Source: Pseudomonadota bacterium
GTDB lineage: Bacteria > Pseudomonadota > Alphaproteobacteria > Acetobacterales > Acetobacteraceae
Length of the DNA: 64,000 bases
Assembly: GCA_023424475.1 (NCBI GenBank)
Contig: JAFADX010000121.1
Coordinates: forward strand, 1 to 64,000
Direction of reading: 5' to 3'
Positions 57,924 to 64,000 of this stretch are shown here, in pieces. Below the pieces are notes generated by a model, which saw nothing but the letters and a program-made list of their open reading frames with translations, ran no database searches and was not told the origin of the DNA. How positions within the stretch are numbered: the first letter of the stretch is position 1; each line of letters begins with the position of its first letter. Made by a program: the position numbers and the translations under genes.

Positions 57924-58466
57924 ATGCGATTTATCCCGGCTTCTCTCGAGGGGGTCTTCCTTGTCGAACCGGAACCGGCAAGCGATGCGAGAGGATATTT
58001 TGCCCGGACCTTCTGCGTGCGGGAATTCGCTGCGCGAGGACTGGAGACCGAGTTCCCGCAGCATAGCTTCTCGTATTCGGCGGCGCGCGGCACGCTGCGC
58101 GGGATGCATTTCCAGCGGCCACCACATGAAGAGGTGAAGGTCGTCAGCTGCACGAAGGGCGCCATCCACGATGTGCTGGTGGATCTGCGGCCGGCCTCGG
58201 CGACCTATCTTCAGTGGCAGGGCTTTGATCTCACCGCGGCGAACCACTTGTCACTCTATGTTCCGAAGGGCGTGGCACACGGGTTCCTGACCATGGAGGA
58301 GGATTGCGAGGTAAGCTATCTGATCTCCGCGTTCCATTTGCCCGAGGCAGCCGCCGGCGTGCGATATGATGATCCGGCCATCGGCATAGCGTGGCCGATG
58401 CCGGTCTCCGTCATCTCGGAGCGGGATCTGGCATGGGACGAGTATGCCGGCTTTGGCAGCGCCTGA
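57924..58466 (+). CDS. rfbC: dTDP-4-dehydrorhamnose 3,5-epimerase family protein
   Basis: The 180-residue cupin has the RmlC plan: YFARTFCVREFAARGLETEFPQHSFSYS, then the catalytic H62 in GTLRGMHFQRPPHEEVKVVSC, DVLVDLRPASATYLQW, and LYVPKGVAHGFLTMEEDCEVSYLIS. RmlC enzymes epimerise 4-keto-6-deoxy sugars. With no rmlA, B or D here, the substrate could be a CDP-linked sugar made by the adjacent rfbF pathway. AGGAGG seven bases before the ATG fixes the start. Confidence 0.88.
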   Translation: MRFIPASLEGVFLVEPEPASDARGYFARTFCVREFAARGLETEFPQHSFSYSAARGTLRGMHFQRPPHEEVKVVSCTKGAIHDVLVDLRPASATYLQWQGFDLTAANHLSLYVPKGVAHGFLTMEEDCEVSYLISAFHLPEAAAGVRYDDPAIGIAWPMPVSVISERDLAWDEYAGFGSA

Positions 58467-58467
58467 T

Positions 58468-59562
58468 ATGACCTCTGTCGACCTGGCCGAGATCGCGCTC
58501 CAGCTCACCAGGGCTCCGGCCTCCGCGAAAGTTGCGGACACGAGCACGCGGGACGAACCGGCAATGCCGCTCGTTGCCATAGTCACGCCCGTCTTTAATG
58601 GCGCGAGGTACCTGGCAGAGACCATGGAGTGCGTTCAGGCGCTCGACTACCCAAATCTCGTCCACATCGTCCAGGACAATGCGAGTACCGATGCGACGCC
58701 TGAAATCATCGGGCGCTTCGCAGGCCGGCGCGTGCCGGTTGTCTGGGAGCGAGCCGTGGAGACGCGACCCATGGCCGACAACTGGAACGCCGCGGTTCGC
58801 CGGGTCCCCGCGGAAGCACGCTATTTTTGGCTGCTCTGCGCCGACGATCTCCTTTCCCCCCACGCTATCCGTTGCCTCGTGGCCGTGGCCGAGGCCAATC
58901 CCAAGGTTCTCCTCGTGGGATGTCAGTGGCGCGCCTCCGGGTTGTGTGGCGAGGAACTTCCCAGGGACCAGCAGGTCTTTACGGGGCACGAGATCCTTGG
59001 GCGCTACTTCCGGCGCGAGACCATGGCGCTGTCAGGCATGAACGTTCTGTTCCGGACGTCCCTGCTGAATGCCGACACTGAATTCTATGACCCCACGCTT
59101 TCTTCTTTCGATACGGATGCGAATCTCAGGGCCTGTGTGCGCGGGGATTATGGCTTCGTTCATGAAGAGCTGTTGCATTGGAGGCAGCACGCCGAGAGTA
59201 CGACCGAGGCCATGAACGCAGGCGACCTGACGTTTGAGGCCGAATGGCTCATCCTGCTCGATCGCTACTTCGCCCACGCCTTGGGGTTCAGAGAGTATCT
59301 GCATCGCCGCCGTTCGTTCAGGGCGCATTTCCTTCGACGGCTGCTGCTGCAGCGCATGCGGACCGGTGATCGGCAGCGATTCAATCGCCATCTCGACGCG
59401 CTTCGCCTGCATGGGGATGAGCCGTCGCTTGCGGACTGGGCTGCGTCGCTTGCCGATTGGTTCGGCCACGCGGTTCGCGGAACCCGCGGACAGGTCGGCG
59501 CGCCCCGTCGCAGGTTTACCGGCGCGGGCGCGGGCCTCGGGATATCCCGGGCACGCTACTAG
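58468..59562 (+). CDS. Glycosyltransferase family 2 protein
   Basis: The 364-residue protein has a GT-A fold: PLVAIVTPVFNGARYLAETMECVQALDYPN, then IVQDNASTDATPEIIGRFA, and an acidic pair in LLCADDLLSPHAIRCL. The C-terminal part (about residues 230-364) is arginine-rich. It probably adds a sugar during surface-glycan assembly. Start alternatives are 58444 (overlapping the epimerase gene), 58468 (two bases after its stop) and 58564 (MPLVAIVTPVF). The TAG stop is formed by the first bases of a B-type repeat. Confidence 0.85.
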   Translation: MTSVDLAEIALQLTRAPASAKVADTSTRDEPAMPLVAIVTPVFNGARYLAETMECVQALDYPNLVHIVQDNASTDATPEIIGRFAGRRVPVVWERAVETRPMADNWNAAVRRVPAEARYFWLLCADDLLSPHAIRCLVAVAEANPKVLLVGCQWRASGLCGEELPRDQQVFTGHEILGRYFRRETMALSGMNVLFRTSLLNADTEFYDPTLSSFDTDANLRACVRGDYGFVHEELLHWRQHAESTTEAMNAGDLTFEAEWLILLDRYFAHALGFREYLHRRRSFRAHFLRRLLLQRMRTGDRQRFNRHLDALRLHGDEPSLADWAASLADWFGHAVRGTRGQVGAPRRRFTGAGAGLGISRARY

Positions 59563-59663
59563 AGCAGATCCCGATCAGGTGGGATCACCTGATCGGGTGA
59601 AGATGCTCGCAGAAACAAAGGGCTGGAGACGTTGCCGTGAGCCAGGGCGAACGGGAACGGCTC
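59560..59663 (+). repeat. B-type palindromic repeat, tandem unit 1
   Basis: This 104-bp unit begins TAGAGCAGATCCCGATCAGG and contains the perfect 12-bp inverted repeat CCCGATCAGGTG / CACCTGATCGGG with loop GGAT. It continues with GAAGATGCTCGCAGAAACAA, AGGGCTGGAGACGTTGCCGT and GAACGGGAACGGCTC. It differs from the next unit at only two or three positions. Its first three bases are the stop codon of the glycosyltransferase gene. Confidence 0.85.
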
Positions 59664-59767
59664 TAGAGCAGATCCCGATCAGGTGGGATCACCTGATCGG
59701 GTGAAGATGCCCGCAGAAACAAAGGGCTGGAGGCGTTGCCGTGAGCCAGGGCGAACGGGAACGGCTC
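59664..59767 (+). repeat. B-type palindromic repeat, tandem unit 2
   Basis: This is a direct repeat of the preceding 104 bp, again beginning TAGAGCAGATCCCGATCAGG with the same 12-bp palindrome. Differences are GCCCGC for GCTCGC, GGAGGC for GGAGAC and a final CTCCAG where unit 1 ends CTCTAG. Related material, inverted and broken up, lies at 36874-37173. Confidence 0.85.
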
Positions 59768-59813
59768 CAGTGCGGCGCCTGGCGCCGCCGTTCTCGTTTA
59801 GTGGCCGCCCTCT

Positions 59814-60755
59814 TCAGCCGTCAGTGTGCAAGGCGAGGGAACCGCTGGGAAATTCAGGCTTGGAGTTCGATCTCGCGCGCTCGAAGCACTCGCGCAGCCT
59901 TCCCAGCGTGTACCAGAAGCGTAAGAAAAATTCCTGACGCTCCGGTGATGCCGGATAGAGAGCCCCCAGCAAGAGCAAGCGGCCGCCGAGTTCGCATGCG
60001 CCAAGGAACCCCGTGGGCTGTCCCAGAATTCCTCGGATCCGCTCGTCGCTCAACCCGTCCCAGTAAGCGCGGTTGGTAACCCATCGCCGTTCCAGGCGCT
60101 CTGCCGAGATGCGGTGGCCGACGCGCAACACATTCGAGCGCGCGACAGTCCATCCCCGCAGCAGCGCGATTTCCTGCACCAGCTTTTCTTCGCCGCTCAG
60201 AAGCTTCGTGCCGACCCGCCCAAGGGCTTCCGGGAAGCCTCCACATTCGAGCAGGAAGGAACGGCGATACAAGGAGTTCACACCGCAGACCGAGATGTTG
60301 GAGGCCGTGAAGCTCTCATCCGGCTGATCGATCAGCGAGAGAAGCTGGCGCCACCGCCTTCCGAGCCTGGGATCCATCATGGGAGGGAAAACGGGAGTGA
60401 TGTTGCCTCCGAGGATGGCGCAGGTGTCCGGAGCCGCAGCCATGAGCCTGAGCACATGCTCAAACCAGTCATGCTGCGGTATGGCATCATCATCCAGGAA
60501 GGCAAGCCAATCACCGCGCGCGGCTGCCAGGGCAGCGTTTCGGGCTCGGGAGATCCCGGGCTCGTGGAGGCGCACGAATTGGATATTCGGATATTCCGCT
60601 ACGCAGGCGTCGAGTATTTCTGCCTCTTGCGGCGAGGATGCACTATCGACCAACAGCAGCTGCGCCACGCGGAAATCGATCTGCGGATACAGGTGGTCAA
60701 GACATGTCCTGACATCGGCCGACCGATTGTGTGTGCAGATCGCGATGCTCAGCAT
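59814..60755 (-). CDS. Glycosyltransferase family 2 protein
   Basis: The 313-residue protein has the family 2 features: MLSIAICTHNRSADVRTCLDHL, LLLVDSASSPQEAEIL, GISRARNAALAAARGDWLAFLDDDAIPQHDWF with the DDD metal motif, and CGVNSLYRRSFLLECGGFPEALGRVGTKLLSGEEKLV, which is the acceptor-site region. It likely transfers a sugar in exopolysaccharide or O-antigen synthesis. GGAGG ten bases upstream supports the start at 60755. It is last in a minus-strand group with the next three genes. Confidence 0.88.
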   Translation of the reverse strand: MLSIAICTHNRSADVRTCLDHLYPQIDFRVAQLLLVDSASSPQEAEILDACVAEYPNIQFVRLHEPGISRARNAALAAARGDWLAFLDDDAIPQHDWFEHVLRLMAAAPDTCAILGGNITPVFPPMMDPRLGRRWRQLLSLIDQPDESFTASNISVCGVNSLYRRSFLLECGGFPEALGRVGTKLLSGEEKLVQEIALLRGWTVARSNVLRVGHRISAERLERRWVTNRAYWDGLSDERIRGILGQPTGFLGACELGGRLLLLGALYPASPERQEFFLRFWYTLGRLRECFERARSNSKPEFPSGSLALHTDG

Positions 60756-60841
60756 GGCGGGGTCACCTCCCGTTTGCGGAGGGCCGGGCGGGGCATTTCT
60801 TTGCCATCGCTCGCTACCTCGCCGGTATTGCATTGCCATGC

Positions 60842-61963
60842 TCATGCACGAACCCGCGATTCGAGCAGGGCACGCCAGGCGGCGATAAAGCGCCCACGAG
60901 TGAGGCTGTGGGCATGCGCGAGGGCTTTTTCGATGCGCCGTGCGCGGTCCATCGCATCCATTCCCACCAGATGCCTGAGGCCTTCGGCAATCGAGGCAAC
61001 CGAAGATTCATCGACGACGACCGCGCCGTCACCCACGGCGGCGCGCTGCGCAGCGCCGCTTCCGATCAAGGAGAGCAGGCCATATTGCGCCGCCTCGAGA
61101 GCCGGCATGCCGAAACCCTCGAGCAAGCTGGGCAGGACGAAGCCGGCCGCATTGCCGTAGAGCCAGCGCAGCTCGGCCTCTTCGACGAAGCCGAGGCGCA
61201 TGACCCCGGGCGTCGCGGCCGCGGCGGCAAGGATCTCGTCAGTCGCGTTTCCGCGGGGGCCGCAGAAGACGTAGGAGTAGCCCTTTGCCGCCAAACCGGA
61301 GTCGGCAAAGGCCCGGAAGCTCCGAACGTGATTCTTGCGCCGCTCCAGGGCCGCGACCGTCAGCAGGAAAGGCCCGCTGATACCGGCCGGGGCGCGCCCG
61401 CCGTCCAAGTGAGTGTGTTGCCGGACAAAGAGGGGAATGACCTCGAGAAATGGATAGTCCGTTCCGTAGACCTCGACGAAGGCGTCGCGCGATGCCTCGC
61501 TCACGAAGACCATGCCGGGTCGTCCCCTGCTGATGCGCTCGTAGGCCTCCCGGTAGTTCGCGCCGGTGGAAGCGTCGAACAGATCGGCATGCGTTACTGG
61601 GCCAAGGTCGTGGCAGAGTACGATGTCGTCGGGGCGTGGCTGCTCGCCCAGCACATACAGCGGATCCATATAGAGAATGGATTCGTCGCGGCCCCGGCGT
61701 GCCGGGAGCCACCGGCCAAGTGCCGGATGATCGATCTCCAACATCATCAGTCGTGCCAGCACACGGCCGAAGTGGCTCCGCGGCACATCTGCCCGACGCA
61801 GCCGCCAGTAGCGGCGCGCACTGATGAGATCCGTGCAGCCGTCGGCGATCTCCCGGCAAACATGATAGGCGCCGGTGCGGTTGATCAGCGCGAGCGACAT
61901 GTCGGCGACAAGAGGGCGGTTCAGATGGGAGGTGAGGCTTGCGGTCGAGGCGATGTGGTTCAC
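60842..61963 (-). CDS. Glycosyltransferase family 1 (GT-B) protein
   Basis: The 373-residue protein has the GT-B plan of family 4 (group 1) transferases. In the C-terminal half are GPFLLTVAALERRKNHVRSFRAF, YVFCGPRGNATDEIL, LGFVEEAELRWLYGNAAGFVLPSLLEGFGMPALEAAQYG with the EGFGMP-E motif, and VVVDESSVASIAEGL. The N-terminal half contains LCHDLGPVTHADLF. The GTG at 61963 overlaps the flippase stop (GTGA) and has GGGAG seven bases upstream, which favours it over the downstream ATG of MSLALINRTG. Confidence 0.87.
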   Translation of the reverse strand: MNHIASTASLTSHLNRPLVADMSLALINRTGAYHVCREIADGCTDLISARRYWRLRRADVPRSHFGRVLARLMMLEIDHPALGRWLPARRGRDESILYMDPLYVLGEQPRPDDIVLCHDLGPVTHADLFDASTGANYREAYERISRGRPGMVFVSEASRDAFVEVYGTDYPFLEVIPLFVRQHTHLDGGRAPAGISGPFLLTVAALERRKNHVRSFRAFADSGLAAKGYSYVFCGPRGNATDEILAAAAATPGVMRLGFVEEAELRWLYGNAAGFVLPSLLEGFGMPALEAAQYGLLSLIGSGAAQRAAVGDGAVVVDESSVASIAEGLRHLVGMDAMDRARRIEKALAHAHSLTRGRFIAAWRALLESRVRA

Positions 61964-63420
61964 GGCCGGACTCCCAAACGCGGCGCCATTACCTGGCGCG
62001 CGGAATTGACGATCCGCAGAAGCTCGTAACACAAAGGATGCCTCGTTGCGGCAAGACCCAGAGCCCAGCCGGCCGCTGCGAGCGCGCCGGCGACCACCGC
62101 CTGGCCGATCGAAAGGTCGAACCTGAAGCCATGAGCCGCAATGACCAACAGTGGCCCTACCAGGGAGGTCAGTGAGGTCAGGAAGCTCTTGCGCAGCGCC
62201 GCGCCGACCTCCCGCAGTCCGAGTTGCAGCGGCCCCCGGATGCAGGCGAACCCAACGGCCGAGTTGAAGGGGACCAGCAAGAGGTAACACAGCGCCACGG
62301 CCATGAGACCGTGAAATGCCGCAAGGGGAATCAGGGTTAAGTAGAGCGGCACCGGCAGGAGCGCGGAAACCACGAGCCGCAAGGTCCGTCCTTGGGACAT
62401 CAGGAGCGGATAGACCACGACATCCAGCGGCGCGAAGAGCCGTGCGAGGATGAGCACCTGCACCACAGGTACGATTTCGATCCATCGGGAACCGAGGAGA
62501 AGAAGCGTGATCGGATGCGCGAGGCAGGCGACGACCAGCAACCCTGGCCATTGAAAGGCGCTGAGCAGCCCGATGGCATCGAGGACCGGCCGCTTGACCT
62601 CTGCGCCGCTCCTCTGATGCGCGGCCAGCGCGGGAAGGGCAACGGGCCAGATGGCCGAGAAGAGCAGCTTCCCCGGCATGTCCGCGACCAACTGCGCCCG
62701 GCCGTAGAGGCCGACCGTGCCGAGTTGCCCGTAGGCGGTAAACACGAAATGCGGCACCGTCTCGGTCAGTCGGCAGATGAGGCCCCAGAGAGCAGAACCG
62801 CCGCCAATCCGCAAAGCCTCGGCCCAGCCTCTCACCGTGATGCCGAGGCCCACCCGCCGGTCACTGACAAGGCGCGCGACGGTCAACGCGACCAGGTTTG
62901 ATCCCAGCAACGCCCAGGCATATGACATGTAGCTGAAGTCGAGGACGGCGAGCCCCACGGCGAGCAGCGCATTTGTCAACGTAGCGCTCACGTTGACGAT
63001 CGCGACCTTGTCGAAATCGAGCACCCGCCGGAACATCGCGGTCGCGGGCCGCTCGAACGGCCCCAGCAGCAAAGCCATCGCCAGCACTTCGAAAAATGGC
63101 ACGAGGCCGGGTTCGCCTTGGTATGTGGCCAGCCAAGGGGCCGCCAGGCAGAGTGCGACGGCAGCGAGTATCGAGATGAGCAGCATGACGCTGAAGGCGG
63201 CGCGCGTTGCCCCTGGGGTCAGTTCGTGGCGTTGCACCAGGTAGGTGGTCGGAACGTCTCGGACCAAATCGACGATCATGAAGACCGACATGCCGAGCAC
63301 CGTCACGCCAACCTCGTACGGCGACAGAATGCGCGACATGACGGCGACGACGAGCGCACCGATGACCATCGATGCGTAGCGGTCAACAGCGGAAAGCGCC
63401 AATGCGCGCCTAAGTTTCAT
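61960..63420 (-). CDS. Oligosaccharide flippase family protein (Wzx-like)
   Basis: The 486-residue protein has about 12-14 hydrophobic helices and a family-like start (ALALSAVDRYASMVIGALVVAVMSRILSPYEVGVTVLGMS). The central VALPALAAHQRSG-type loop and LDVVVYPLLMSQGRTLRLV are typical of polysaccharide export flippases. It should move lipid-linked oligosaccharide units across the inner membrane for the sugars assembled by the surrounding transferases. The stop overlaps the next gene's GTG start. Confidence 0.88.
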   Translation of the reverse strand: MKLRRALALSAVDRYASMVIGALVVAVMSRILSPYEVGVTVLGMSVFMIVDLVRDVPTTYLVQRHELTPGATRAAFSVMLLISILAAVALCLAAPWLATYQGEPGLVPFFEVLAMALLLGPFERPATAMFRRVLDFDKVAIVNVSATLTNALLAVGLAVLDFSYMSYAWALLGSNLVALTVARLVSDRRVGLGITVRGWAEALRIGGGSALWGLICRLTETVPHFVFTAYGQLGTVGLYGRAQLVADMPGKLLFSAIWPVALPALAAHQRSGAEVKRPVLDAIGLLSAFQWPGLLVVACLAHPITLLLLGSRWIEIVPVVQVLILARLFAPLDVVVYPLLMSQGRTLRLVVSALLPVPLYLTLIPLAAFHGLMAVALCYLLLVPFNSAVGFACIRGPLQLGLREVGAALRKSFLTSLTSLVGPLLVIAAHGFRFDLSIGQAVVAGALAAAGWALGLAATRHPLCYELLRIVNSARQVMAPRLGVRP

Positions 63421-63486
63421 CGCCCGCTTCCGATCAAGGGGCTGGGGTAGGCCCGCCTTACGCCCCGGTGAGGCCTCATGCCGGTA

Positions 63487-64000
63487 TCAACCCGCGAGGC
63501 GCCGTTCATTTGCACGCCGGTTCACCAGCCTGCCGAGGCGCGCTGCCTGCTCCTCCAGCGCTGTTCGATACTCGGCAACCCGCTGTCTGATCACCACCGC
63601 GCGGGTATCACGTTCGGCCGAGAGGATCTTCACTCGCTCTGTCAGCCACTCAGGATCGAAGGTTTCAACATGTGCCGTGAATGCGCCGAGGCCCATGTGA
63701 TCGAGCAGAATGTCGTTCTTCGCGCCGTAGCTCAGGGAGATCACCGGCGTTCCGGCAATCAGCGCACCCACCACGTTGTGGAAGCGCGTCGCGACAGCAA
63801 GGCGGGCGCCTGACATCTGGGCGATCACGTCATGGATGTTCCGCGCGCTCGAGTAGTGTGTACGCGCAATCATCCGTTCGCCGCCCTTCGCGCCCAGCGC
63901 GACGCGAAAGCCCTGCACCGCTTCCTCGTCGCCCGCCTCGCCGATGACGAGCCGAAGCGTCCAGCCTTCGTCGATGGCCTGGCGTCCGAAGCACGCCAGC
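63487..64000 (-). CDS. Polysaccharide pyruvyl transferase family protein (partial, C-terminal part)
   Basis: The frame is open through the right edge of the window, giving at least 170 codons of a C-terminal portion. The readable part starts LACFGRQAIDEGWTLRLVIG and contains ATRFHNVVGALIAGTPVISLSYGAKNDILLDHMGL, which is the family signature around the catalytic His. A short coiled C-terminus (REVAEYRTALEEQAARLG-like) follows. Such enzymes add pyruvate ketals to surface sugars. It is upstream of, and probably co-transcribed with, the flippase gene, 66 nt away. Confidence 0.85.
   Translation of the reverse strand, partial: LACFGRQAIDEGWTLRLVIGEAGDEEAVQGFRVALGAKGGERMIARTHYSSARNIHDVIAQMSGARLAVATRFHNVVGALIAGTPVISLSYGAKNDILLDHMGLGAFTAHVETFDPEWLTERVKILSAERDTRAVVIRQRVAEYRTALEEQAARLGRLVNRRANERRLAG

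Noticed and set aside
59569..59733. Closely spaced similar palindromes considered as a CRISPR-like array
   Set aside because: Only two units, no variable spacers, and no cas genes; they are a plain tandem duplication.

Overview
The window is a GC-rich (roughly two-thirds G+C), densely packed chromosomal segment of an alphaproteobacterium. The lineage is most likely Rhodospirillales / Acetobacteraceae (Roseomonas-like). The evidence is gene order and protein style rather than a marker gene: separate nuoC and nuoD in a complete nuoA-N operon running into birA-coaX-RNase J, DUF1467-proS-lolC-lolE-lolD-dnaE, mltB-rlpA-dacC-tmk-holB-metG-tatD, and clpP-clpX-lon-hup. No rRNA, CRISPR array, prophage or intact insertion sequence was seen. 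Three tRNA genes are present: Ser-UGA, Val-UAC and Asp-GUC.

Region by region. (1) 1-2969, minus strand: two paralogous glutathionylspermidine-synthase-like ATP-grasp genes, a DUF350 membrane protein and the start of a further exported protein, resembling the enterobacterial yjf/ygi neighbourhood. (2) 3137-5335: an orphan lower-GC gene with an HEYGH zinc-protease-like motif, tRNA-Ser and an MmgE/PrpD-family gene. (3) 5443-13489, plus strand: cell-wall remodelling (lytic transglycosylase, RlpA, D,D-carboxypeptidase) followed by tmk, holB, metG, tatD and a PhnP-like hydrolase. (4) 13604-18688: the proteostasis set clpP, clpX, lon, then HU. (5) 18778-19149: tRNA-Val and tRNA-Asp. (6) 19369-36754: all 14 complex I genes, mostly with overlapping or nearly touching ends, then biotin ligase, type III pantothenate kinase and ribonuclease J. 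(7) 36755-45000: repeat-rich intergenic DNA, a SEL1-type lipoprotein, DUF1467, a possible small RNA, proS, the Lol lipoprotein-sorting ABC transporter, a small membrane protein and HupE. (8) 45104-54830: dnaE, a nucleotidyltransferase-like protein, an amidase coupled to a molybdopterin oxidoreductase, mazG and a pirin. (9) 54926-64000: a surface-polysaccharide locus of somewhat lower GC (PIG-L deacetylase, CDP-sugar synthesis, sugar C-methyltransferase, sugar epimerase, three glycosyltransferases, a Wzx-type flippase and a truncated polysaccharide pyruvyl transferase).

The most unusual feature is a family of short palindromic repeats made of modules that meet at the normally rare tetranucleotide CTAG. 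They occur at about 36.87-37.17 kb (nested and rearranged), 44.08-44.20 kb (single) and 59.56-59.77 kb (tandem 104-bp units). At two sites the first bases of the repeat form the TAG stop codon of the preceding gene; at the third the repeat ends nine bases before a start codon. Other points of interest are the ATP-grasp pair, in which one copy has substituted metal-ligand positions, and a possible small RNA upstream of proS.

All calls are read by eye from the sequence and from general knowledge of the families; no database search was run.
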